Shown here piece by piece: positions 8,228-14,074 of a DNA stretch of 14,074 nucleotides. The position numbers and the translations under genes were made by a program. The stretch comes from Nitrososphaerota archaeon (GTDB taxonomy: Archaea; Thermoproteota; Nitrososphaeria; Nitrososphaerales; Nitrosopumilaceae): the NCBI GenBank assembly GCA_016126025.1, contig JAEFDA010000001.1, positions 1-14,074 of the forward strand, written 5' to 3'. Position 1 is the first letter of the stretch. Each line of letters begins with the position of its first letter. The notes below the pieces were generated by a model. It ran no database searches. It was not told the DNA's origin and worked only from the letters and a program-made list of their open reading frames with translations.

Positions 8228-8530
8228 GCAGTGGGTCCTTCTGTACCCGCGCCAGACCATACACAAGGTCATACGCGCCGTCCTGCGCCCGTGTCCTATG
8301 CAAGAGAGGGGTGGATTCTGAGTCCTGTCCGCTCACGCACGGCCGCAGGAGCCTGCCATATCTACCATGCCGGGTCCGGATACGTCCCAGACACGGGAGC
8401 GGCAGGCCGATGGAGAGCCGTCCTGTGGGGCCAAGCACCAATCCACGACAGCGGGTTTCCAGCGGGGGGATCCGGATGGTGGCAGCACCCGGCGCCGGGG
8501 CTCCCGTCCAAACTTTTCTGGATCCACCAA
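8228..8530 (+). other. Non-coding gap before the Rieske gene
   Basis: I see no supported gene, tRNA or repeat array here. The Rieske frame stays open through part of it (from 8367), but the translation is low-complexity and lacks a signal peptide or domain. The only structure noted is a 12-base palindrome, cccggcgccggg, at 8488-8499. The gap is long for this compact window and may contain the 3' end of the upstream transcript. Confidence 0.5.
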
Positions 8531-8532
8531 GA

Positions 8533-8540
8533 TTTATAAC
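8533..8540 (+). promoter_or_regulatory. TATA box for the Rieske-cytochrome b operon
   Basis: The sequence tttataac, preceded by a purine-rich stretch (ccaaga) that could serve as the BRE, is centred about 28-29 bases before the ATG at 8565. This predicts a leaderless or nearly leaderless transcript carrying both complex III core genes. Confidence 0.75.
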
Positions 8541-8564
8541 CGAACTTACACTAATGTGGAACGA

Positions 8565-9164
8565 ATGGCAGAGGCGGTAAGTACATCGGGTCTGTCAAGG
8601 CGCGACTTCCTCAAGCTGATGGGGGCGGCCGGCACAGGGCTGGCCTTTGCGCCATTCGTTCCTTGGGGCAACTTCATGCCTAACCCCAGCACCGCCTCGC
8701 TGGAGAAGGTTCCCGTCGAGCTGCCCGACGGCACACACGCCAACCTCAACACGTTCCCGCTCAACTACGCCGAGGTCATCACGTACCCCAGGACCGGGGA
8801 CCGCGTGCTGGACGAGGAGGCATTCCGCAAATGGCAGTTCATACGGCTCCCCGAGGAGATGGGCGGCGCCGCAGCCGACGTCACAGCCTTCCGGGCGTAC
8901 TCGATGGTCTGCCTGCACCTGTGGTGCCTGTGGAAGTACTACCCCGTTGACACCAAGAAGCGGGGGGAGTGCCCCTGCCACGGCTCCATATATGAGGCGA
9001 CCACCGGCACCGCCACGGCCGGCCCGGCGTCCCTCCAGGCGGCCCCCTCCAACACGCTGCCCAAGCTGGATTTTGAGGCAGACGCCGACGGGTTCCTGTG
9101 GATACTGCCCCCCGTATGGGGCGTGACCGCAAACGGAGTTGTGGGGTATGGCCGTTTCGCTTAG
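8565..9164 (+). CDS. Rieske iron-sulfur protein of complex III, Tat-exported
   Basis: This 199-aa protein carries the [2Fe-2S] cluster that takes electrons from quinol at the cytochrome b Qo site. A twin-arginine signal/anchor is at residues 11-30 (SRRDFLKLMG followed by a hydrophobic Ala/Gly stretch), typical of Rieske proteins that fold in the cytoplasm and stay membrane-anchored. The cluster motifs are C116-L-H118-L-W-C121 and C136-P-C138-H139-G-S141. By family rules Cys116 and Cys136 bind one iron, His118 and His139 the other, and Cys121-Cys138 form the disulfide. Ser141 and Tyr143 match the residues that raise redox potential in bovine Rieske. The usual Thr and Gly of box I (CTHLGC) are replaced by Leu117 and Trp120. 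ATG 8565 is chosen because it precedes the Tat motif and lies 28-29 bases after a TATA box. The gene overlaps the cytochrome b gene by 17 bases. Confidence 0.93.
   Translation: MAEAVSTSGLSRRDFLKLMGAAGTGLAFAPFVPWGNFMPNPSTASLEKVPVELPDGTHANLNTFPLNYAEVITYPRTGDRVLDEEAFRKWQFIRLPEEMGGAAADVTAFRAYSMVCLHLWCLWKYYPVDTKKRGECPCHGSIYEATTGTATAGPASLQAAPSNTLPKLDFEADADGFLWILPPVWGVTANGVVGYGRFA
9135..9138 (+). promoter_or_regulatory. Shine-Dalgarno for cytochrome b
   Basis: The sequence ggag ends 9 bases before ATG 9148, inside the end of the Rieske gene. It supports ATG 9148 over the in-frame TTG at 9139, which lies directly next to it. Confidence 0.5.
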
Positions 9165-10638
9165 CCGGCGGACGGGCGCCGTCGCCTTCTTCGTCTGGAT
9201 ATGGGACGGGCTGGACCGCACCATATTCACCGCCATAAAGTTCTCGTTCCCGGCACGCTTCGTGAGCCCCTTCGGCTTTCTGGGCATGCTCACGTTCATC
9301 ACATTCGTGATACTGGGCATATCCGGCGCCCTGCTGATGTTCTACTACCAGCCCATACTGGACCGGGCCTGGGACAGCGTCGCCTTCATAAACGACGAGG
9401 TGCCCTTCGGGTTCCACATACGGAACATACACTACCACGGCTCCAACGCCATGGTGCTGCTGGCCGTCCTCCACATGTACTACCAATACTTCAGCGGCCG
9501 CTACAAGATCCGCAACGAGATACTCTGGGTTACGGGCGTCATACTGGGGACCGTCACCATACTGGAGGCTTTCACCGGGTACGACGTGATATTCAGTGAG
9601 AGGGCGGAGCTGGCCATCAGCATAGCGGCGTCACTGACCAACTCCATACCAGTCGCCGGGCCGGTCATACGCGACGCCATGTTCGGGGCAGGGTTCTCGG
9701 ACTTTGTGCTGCGGTTCTACGCGCAGCATGTCTTCATACTGCCCCTGGTGATGCTGGGGCTGATGGCGGTCCACTTCCCCAGGTTTTTGGTGTTCGACGT
9801 GCCGATGGTCTTTGCGGTGGGCGGAGCCATCATGCTGACCGGGGGGGTCTTCCCCATAGACTTGGGGTTCAAGTTCCAGCCCGACGTGCCGCCGGGCATT
9901 ACGGTGCCGGAGTGGTACCTGACGGGGCTGTACGCATTCCTGCGCACGCAGTACGACAAGTTCGTCACCGGCGTGCTGTGGCCCGGCCTCTTCATAGGGG
10001 CACTGCTGCTCGTACCTTTCATAGACCGGTACAAGAAGTTCTCCTGGAAGGACCGCCCCATGATCACCGCCTTCGGCATAACTGGGCTGGCCCAGATCAT
10101 GGTGACCACCTACTGGGGGTTCTACATACCCGGCGACGCCAGCCTGCCCTTGGTGGAGCGGCTGGTCATCGATCCGGTATTCCTGTACCTGGTGATGATA
10201 CTGCTGGTCCCGATGGGCTTTGGCTTCACATACATGATGATAAAGCTGGCCAAGGAGGCCGAGCGCAAGGCCAAGCTGGCCAAGGAGAGGGGGCCCAAGA
10301 AGGTCTCCACAATACGCCTCACCCAGAAGTGGATCAACTGGGTCGTAGTGGCGCTGCTGGCATTCCAGGTCTTCCTGAACATAGCCGCATACAACGCAAT
10401 GCTGTCTGGAATGAAGAACGTCTCGCTGTTCTTGGTGGGCATGATAATGATAACCTTCGCCGGCTTCTTCCACCTGTACCGGTACGGGGTCAACGAGTCC
10501 AAGAAGGTCCCCCCGCCGCCGCCGGCCCCGCCCGCCGAGATACCCCAGAGCGTGCCCGAGAAGCTCCCCGAGAATATCCCCGAGAAGGCTCCAGAGCCGC
10601 TCCCCGAGGCCCCGGTGCCCAAGAAGCTCCCCGAGTAG
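9148..10638 (+). CDS. Cytochrome b subunit of complex III (fused b6/subunit IV type)
   Basis: This 496-aa integral membrane protein oxidises quinol and carries two b hemes. Predicted heme ligands are His95/His109 in helix B and His194/His209 in helix D. The helix D pair has 14 residues between the histidines, as in cytochrome b6, where mitochondrial cytochrome b has 13. The Qo-site PEWY motif is at 254-257. Unlike b6f, the subunit IV part is fused on (helices about 276-292, 304-327, 342-366). Two further helices follow (about 394-416, 425-446) and then a hydrophilic proline-rich tail (451-496) with PEKLPENIPEKAPE-like repeats. Ordinary cytochrome b proteins are about 400 aa with eight helices, so the C-terminal 100 residues are an addition. 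With the Rieske protein it forms the complex core. No cytochrome c1 or f gene is present; the acceptor in this group is thought to be a blue copper protein. Confidence 0.92.
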   Translation: MAVSLSRRTGAVAFFVWIWDGLDRTIFTAIKFSFPARFVSPFGFLGMLTFITFVILGISGALLMFYYQPILDRAWDSVAFINDEVPFGFHIRNIHYHGSNAMVLLAVLHMYYQYFSGRYKIRNEILWVTGVILGTVTILEAFTGYDVIFSERAELAISIAASLTNSIPVAGPVIRDAMFGAGFSDFVLRFYAQHVFILPLVMLGLMAVHFPRFLVFDVPMVFAVGGAIMLTGGVFPIDLGFKFQPDVPPGITVPEWYLTGLYAFLRTQYDKFVTGVLWPGLFIGALLLVPFIDRYKKFSWKDRPMITAFGITGLAQIMVTTYWGFYIPGDASLPLVERLVIDPVFLYLVMILLVPMGFGFTYMMIKLAKEAERKAKLAKERGPKKVSTIRLTQKWINWVVVALLAFQVFLNIAAYNAMLSGMKNVSLFLVGMIMITFAGFFHLYRYGVNESKKVPPPPPAPPAEIPQSVPEKLPENIPEKAPEPLPEAPVPKKLPE

Positions 10639-10692
10639 TATACCGGATGCTCGGACGCGGGCCCCGTCTGCTGCCTCTAGGGTGTTACCTGT

Positions 10693-10713
10693 GCGGCCGG
10701 ATTGTCCGGCCGC
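10693..10713 (+). repeat. Perfect 9-bp hairpin between cytochrome b and pyrD
   Basis: The arms gcggccgga and tccggccgc are exact reverse complements around a 3-base loop (ttg). It lies 54 bases after the cytochrome b stop and 9 bases before the pyrD TATA element. There is no T-run behind it. It could stabilise the 3' end of the complex III mRNA, or act as a DNA-level operator for pyrD. Confidence 0.6.
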
Positions 10714-10722
10714 CGCGCAAAC

Positions 10723-10730
10723 AGTATAAC
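10723..10730 (+). promoter_or_regulatory. TATA box for the pyrD-pyrK operon
   Basis: The sequence agtataac is centred 27 bases before ATG 10754, predicting a leaderless pyrD mRNA. It is followed by cgggg, similar to the sequence after the TATA elements at 7656 and 12559. Confidence 0.65.
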
Positions 10731-10753
10731 GGGGACCGCGTCCGGGTACGCGC

Positions 10754-11665
10754 ATGGAGTCGAGCCTAGAGGCGCAGGTGGGCCCCCTGCGGCTGGAGCG
10801 GCCCACCGTGCTGGCGTCGGGAATACTGGGCATATCGGTGGAGATCTTCGGGCGGCTGCACGGGGCTGGCGCCGGCGCGATAGTGTCAAAGTCGATCAGC
10901 GTGGAGCCGCGGGATGGGTATCCGGGGCCCACCGTGGTCCCGCTGGGCGGCGGCGGCTGGATAAACGCCGTGGGGCTCTCCAATCCCGGCGCGGCGGCCT
11001 TCGCCGGCATGATCCGGGACAACCGGACCGTGCCAATTATAGTGAGCCTGGTGGGCTCAGCCCCGGAGGAGTTCTCTTCTATGGTGGAGAGGTTCGAGGG
11101 GTGCCACATAGCGGGGTACGAGATCAACCTGTCGTGCCCGCATGTGGACGACGTGGGTCTGGAGGTGGGAGACGACCCGGAGCTGGTGTCCCGCGTCGTG
11201 CGGGCCACAAAATCTGCCGCGTCCGTACCAGTCTTTGCCAAGGTGGGTCTGGGCAGGTCCGACTACCTGGACACGGTGTCGGCGGCCATAGACGCGGGAG
11301 CCGACGGGATAACGGCCATCAACACGGTGCAGGCCCTTGCCATAGACATAGAGGCGCAGAGGCCCAAGCTGAGCAACGGCATAGGGGGACTCTCCGGAAT
11401 CCCGATAGGTACCATAGCGCAGAGGTGCGTGGCGCAGATACACTCACAGTTTGACATACCCATAATGGGATGCGGCGGAGTCTCCACCTGGGAGGATGCC
11501 GTCGCGCTGGTCCTGGCGGGGGCCTCGGCGGTGCAGCTGGGCAGCGCGCTGGGGTATGGGTCGCCCGACAGGGTCTTTGCGGATGTCAACGACGGAATTG
11601 CGCGGTACATGGAGCGCAAGGGGGTGCGCTCCGTACGGGAGATGGTGGGCAGGGCCCTTGCATGA
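10754..11665 (+). CDS. pyrD: Dihydroorotate dehydrogenase, catalytic subunit (class 1B)
   Basis: This 303-aa cytoplasmic TIM-barrel flavoenzyme oxidises dihydroorotate to orotate, the fourth step of pyrimidine synthesis, using FMN. Visible family residues are Lys46 (SKSIS), the substrate-contacting loop NAVGLSNPG (71-79), NLSCPH with Cys128 as the catalytic base (class 1; class 2 uses Ser), FMN-binding Lys163 in FAKVG, Asn190-Thr191, and the phosphate-binding loops GGLSG (211-215) and GCGGVST (239-245). Length is normal for the family (about 300-310). The adjoining, overlapping pyrK identifies it as the NAD-dependent 1B type rather than fumarate-linked 1A. ATG 10754 is chosen for its 27-base spacing from the TATA box. 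Confidence 0.95.
   Translation: MESSLEAQVGPLRLERPTVLASGILGISVEIFGRLHGAGAGAIVSKSISVEPRDGYPGPTVVPLGGGGWINAVGLSNPGAAAFAGMIRDNRTVPIIVSLVGSAPEEFSSMVERFEGCHIAGYEINLSCPHVDDVGLEVGDDPELVSRVVRATKSAASVPVFAKVGLGRSDYLDTVSAAIDAGADGITAINTVQALAIDIEAQRPKLSNGIGGLSGIPIGTIAQRCVAQIHSQFDIPIMGCGGVSTWEDAVALVLAGASAVQLGSALGYGSPDRVFADVNDGIARYMERKGVRSVREMVGRALA
11644..11648 (+). promoter_or_regulatory. Shine-Dalgarno-like site for pyrK
   Basis: The sequence ggtgg, inside the end of pyrD, lies 9 bases before TTG 11658. It matches part of the archaeal 16S anti-SD complement (GGAGGTGA). No such site precedes the alternative GTG at 11679. Confidence 0.4.
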
Positions 11666-12458
11666 GACGTCCCACATAGTGCAGGTAACATCCGTCCGCG
11701 ACGAGACGGCCACGGTGCACACTCTGGAGTTCGACGACAGTACGATGGCCGCCGCCCTCCCCGGCCAGTTCGCCATGGTGTGGGTCCCGGGCATAGGCGA
11801 GATTCCGATGAGCGTTATGGTGGCCGACGGCGGCCGGGCCGCGTTCACTGTCCGCCGCCACGGGGAGGCCACCACGGGCTTGTACAACTTGGGACCCGGA
11901 GAAATGATGGGCGTGCGGGGCCCGTACGGGAACTCCTTTGACATCAGGGCCGGCCGGCTGCTCCTGGTGGGGGGAGGCACCGGGCTGGTCCCGCTCATGA
12001 GGCTGATATCCAGGGCGCCGCCGGACGCCGACATCACGCTGGTGATGGGGGCGCGCACGCGCCCCGAGGTCTTTTTCGCGGATACGGCCCGTGCGCTGCT
12101 GCGGCCGCGCCCACACTGTATAGTGGTGTGCACCGACGACGGCTCGTACGGCCGGCCGGGCTTGGCCACCGACGCGGCCGCCGACGAGCTCTCCGGCGGC
12201 GCGTTCGATGCCGTGTACGCCTGCGGCCCGGAGATTATGATGTACAAGGTGATGCGGCTGGCGCAGGACGCGGGGGTCTTTGCGCAGGCCAGCGTGGAAC
12301 GTATCATGAAGTGCGGCACCGGTATATGCGGCAGCTGCTGCATGGGCCGCGAGCTGGTGTGCGGGGACGGCACCGTCTTTGAGGCCGGCCGCCTGCTGGC
12401 CAACCCGGACTTTGGCGTCCGATATCGCACAAAGTCCGGGGAGGTCGCGTACTACTAG
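11658..12458 (+). CDS. pyrK: Dihydroorotate dehydrogenase electron-transfer subunit
   Basis: This 266-aa partner of PyrD carries FAD and a [2Fe-2S] cluster and passes electrons from the PyrD FMN to NAD+. It is a ferredoxin-reductase-like protein. A beta-barrel FAD domain has the PMSV site (50-53, where homologues have PISI/RPYS-like sequences) and GPYGNSF (88-94). The nucleotide-binding loop is LLVGGGTG (102-109), and CGPE is at 189-192. The iron-sulfur motif is Cys219-x4-Cys224-x2-Cys227-x7-Cys235; Cys228 is an extra neighbour. The last gap is shorter than the x11 I recall for the Bacillus protein. No ATG lies at a sensible place. TTG 11658 overlaps the pyrD end by 8 bases and has a Shine-Dalgarno-like site, and it keeps the first beta strand (SHIVQV) whole. 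GTG 11679 would cut that strand. The frame extends upstream to an ATG at 11496, but that part overlaps pyrD and is rejected. Confidence 0.9.
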   Translation: MHETSHIVQVTSVRDETATVHTLEFDDSTMAAALPGQFAMVWVPGIGEIPMSVMVADGGRAAFTVRRHGEATTGLYNLGPGEMMGVRGPYGNSFDIRAGRLLLVGGGTGLVPLMRLISRAPPDADITLVMGARTRPEVFFADTARALLRPRPHCIVVCTDDGSYGRPGLATDAAADELSGGAFDAVYACGPEIMMYKVMRLAQDAGVFAQASVERIMKCGTGICGSCCMGRELVCGDGTVFEAGRLLANPDFGVRYRTKSGEVAYY

Positions 12459-12483
12459 GTCCGGGGGCCGACGGCCACGCCAT

Positions 12484-12505
12484 CCCCGGCGGTTGGGCGC
12501 CGGGG
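12484..12505 (+). repeat. 8-bp GC hairpin after pyrK
   Basis: Arms ccccggcg and cgccgggg pair perfectly around a 6-base loop, 25 bases after the pyrK stop. No T-run follows. It may protect the mRNA 3' end, but in DNA this GC-rich a stem of this size could also be chance. Confidence 0.35.
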
Positions 12506-12558
12506 TGCGCCGGGCCGTCTCTGCGCCGGAAGGCTCTGCCCCGGGCTGACGAAGCAGA

Positions 12559-12565
12559 TAATAAC
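12559..12565 (+). promoter_or_regulatory. TATA box for the subtilisin-like protease
   Basis: The sequence taataac is centred 27 bases before ATG 12589, so the transcript should be leaderless. It shares the exact 11-base string taataacgcgg with the promoter at 7656. Confidence 0.65.
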
Positions 12566-12588
12566 GCGGTGGGGGATGCTCTTGGCAT

Positions 12589-14074
12589 ATGCGGGGCGTG
12601 ACGGCGGTCATACTGGCGGGCGCGGTTGCCATACTTGCGGGTGCCGCCGCCGAGTCGCACGCGCTGGGCCCCGGCATAGAGTACGAGGTGTTCGGGCCGG
12701 AGCGGCTCGACTACTCCGGCTTGGACTACACCGGCCGCATAATCTCGCTGGATCCTCAGGCGCTGCGATCCTACGACCTGCACCGCTATATCATAGACGG
12801 GCGGATAGTGGTGCTGGAGGGCGCCTTCAACCCCCAGGGCATGCGGGACATACGGCTCTCCTCCCACCAGGGTGATGCAGCGCTCCCGCAGGCGGCCAAC
12901 TTGGGCGGCGCCACCGGGGCGGCCCGCGCCCACGCGTACGGGGCCGACGGGAGCGGAATAGTGGTGGCGGTGGTGGACACCGGAACGGACTTTTCCAACC
13001 CCGACATGATGCACGCGGTGGCCCGGGACGCAGACAACCACCCACTCATGCTGGACCCCGACGGGCAGGGGATAATACTTACCAACAACACCTTCAGGGC
13101 GTTCGTGGACCCGAACGGAGCACTGCGCAACGCCTTCAACCACACCGTGTACGTGGACGGGACCGGCGTGTACCTGGCCAGCCAGGGCGCCGTCATATCG
13201 GTGTACAACTCGCTGTACCCGCTGCTGGGGGACTCGCCCGTTCTGGAGGGCATCCTACTGGCCGACTTCCGCATAGGCGACAGCAGCCGCGACTACATAC
13301 CCTCCAAGAGCGGCATATACCACCTGGGGGTGTCACTCCAGCTGAACCACGGCACGATACAGGCCGTGCCGGTTCTGGTCACGGACCCGGATGTGCCGGG
13401 CGTATACGACACCATCATACCGGACATGGACACCTCCTGGCAGGACTATGCCGGGCACGACTCTTTGGACTTGGACTTTACCAACGATTCCCCCATAAGG
13501 ATGGGGTCCGGCAACGAGATTCTGGTGTACGACGCCGATGCCGACGGCCTGGCCGACTACAGCGCCGGGATGCTGGGCGCCCGCGTCTTGGACGTGTACG
13601 GGGTGTTCGGGGAGACGACCCCCGAGGGGTACGTTCCCGGGGCGGCAAACACCACCCTCTTGGACCCGGTTGATGCCGACGGCAACTATATCGGGATAAT
13701 GACCGACATAAACGGACACGGTACCTCTGTAGCCGGGCTCATAGCGGCCCAGGGGGAGCAGACCTACCGCATATACAACGACTCCCGCACATACACGATA
13801 CCGGGAGTGGCCCCGGGCGCCTCCATACTGCCCGTGAAGGCGCTCTGGTACGGCAGCACCGAGTACGGCTGGATGTGGGCCGCGGGCATGGACAACGACG
13901 GCTCCGGGTGGACCTATTCGGGGGAGAGGCGCGCCCACATAATATCGAACAGCTGGGGCGTGCCGGCCTTCCCGCTCCTGGAGGCGGCCCCCGGGTACGA
14001 CTACATATCGCTGCTCTCTGACGTGCTGTCGGTGCCCGGGTCACTGGATAGTCGCTACCCGGGCACGCTCATGG
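12589..14074 (+). CDS. Secreted subtilisin-family (S8) serine protease, 3' truncated by window end
   Basis: The open frame runs without a stop from ATG 12589 to the window edge (495 complete codons). Residues 1-26 form a signal peptide with an Ala-rich core and likely cleavage near SHA-LG or AAA-ES. The catalytic Asp is Asp130 in VVDTGTD, and the catalytic His is His377 in NGHGTSVAG. The oxyanion Asn is probably Asn454 in ISNSWG. The catalytic Ser must lie beyond the window. The Asp-His gap is 246 residues, against about 31 in subtilisin. Long Asp-His inserts are known in tripeptidyl-peptidase II and pyrolysin-like archaeal proteases. The insert includes an Asp-rich DADADGLAD stretch that could bind Ca2+. 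Residues 27-115 before the catalytic domain may be a propeptide. It likely acts outside the cell on surface proteins or external peptides. The promoter is leaderless and no other gene is cotranscribed within the window. Confidence 0.88.
   Translation, partial: MRGVTAVILAGAVAILAGAAAESHALGPGIEYEVFGPERLDYSGLDYTGRIISLDPQALRSYDLHRYIIDGRIVVLEGAFNPQGMRDIRLSSHQGDAALPQAANLGGATGAARAHAYGADGSGIVVAVVDTGTDFSNPDMMHAVARDADNHPLMLDPDGQGIILTNNTFRAFVDPNGALRNAFNHTVYVDGTGVYLASQGAVISVYNSLYPLLGDSPVLEGILLADFRIGDSSRDYIPSKSGIYHLGVSLQLNHGTIQAVPVLVTDPDVPGVYDTIIPDMDTSWQDYAGHDSLDLDFTNDSPIRMGSGNEILVYDADADGLADYSAGMLGARVLDVYGVFGETTPEGYVPGAANTTLLDPVDADGNYIGIMTDINGHGTSVAGLIAAQGEQTYRIYNDSRTYTIPGVAPGASILPVKALWYGSTEYGWMWAAGMDNDGSGWTYSGERRAHIISNSWGVPAFPLLEAAPGYDYISLLSDVLSVPGSLDSRYPGTLM

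Noticed and set aside
8488..8499. 12-base palindrome cccggcgccggg as a possible operator
   Set aside because: In such GC-rich DNA a short GC-only palindrome is expected by chance, and it is about 33 bases before the TATA box without a second copy.
8367..8564. In-frame upstream extension of the Rieske gene
   Set aside because: It would place 66 low-complexity residues before the Tat signal and cross the TATA box at 8533. ATG 8565 fits both promoter spacing and the Tat signal position.
9631..11241. A 536-codon open frame on the minus strand across cytochrome b and pyrD
   Set aside because: It lies opposite two clearly recognisable genes, has a His/Gln/Gly-rich translation without domains, and spans their intergenic promoter. 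It is a product of GC-rich third positions.
11496..11657. In-frame upstream extension of pyrK from an ATG
   Set aside because: It would overlap pyrD by 170 bases and add a Trp/Arg/Gly-rich segment not expected in PyrK.

Overview
The window looks like the genome of an ammonia-oxidising archaeon (phylum Nitrososphaerota, formerly Thaumarchaeota). The signs are a giant acidic S-layer-type surface protein, a Tat-exported Rieske protein next to a fused cytochrome b with no cytochrome c partner, archaeal TATA boxes about 27-29 bases before start codons (leaderless mRNAs), and T-tract terminators without a stem. The high GC of most genes combined with heavy use of the Ile codon ATA suggests a Cenarchaeum-like member (sponge symbiont lineage). 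That placement is an inference from composition and family content, not a database result. Every gene I can support is on the + strand.

Region 1 (1-7400) is a cell-surface block. It holds a 1589-residue S-layer-like protein made of seven recognisable beta modules, a 319-residue protein with beta domains, a coiled coil and a C-terminal membrane anchor, and a 467-residue secreted protein with a long coiled coil and two copies of a cysteine-paired beta domain. The first two genes resemble the layout of SlaA (canopy) and SlaB (membrane stalk) in Sulfolobales, which is the most interesting hypothesis here.

Region 2 (7401-10638) encodes a complex III (quinol-oxidising cytochrome b/Rieske complex). 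A small three-helix membrane protein with a long proline-rich N-terminal arm comes first. After a 337-base gap with its own promoter come the Rieske iron-sulfur protein and, overlapping it by 17 bases, a fused cytochrome b with b6-type histidine spacing, two extra C-terminal helices and a proline-rich tail. The complex would pass electrons from quinol to periplasmic copper proteins.

Region 3 (10639-12458) is a two-gene pyrimidine operon, pyrD-pyrK, for an NAD-linked (class 1B) dihydroorotate dehydrogenase. Region 4 (12459-14074) is a promoter and the first 495 codons of a secreted subtilisin-family protease with a very long insert between the catalytic Asp and His. It is cut by the window end before its catalytic Ser.

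Promoters with a TATA-like element are visible before the coiled-coil protein, the small membrane protein, the Rieske gene, pyrD and the protease. The internal operon genes (cytochrome b, pyrK) instead have Shine-Dalgarno-like sequences and overlap the gene before them. No RNA genes, CRISPR arrays or insertion sequences were seen.
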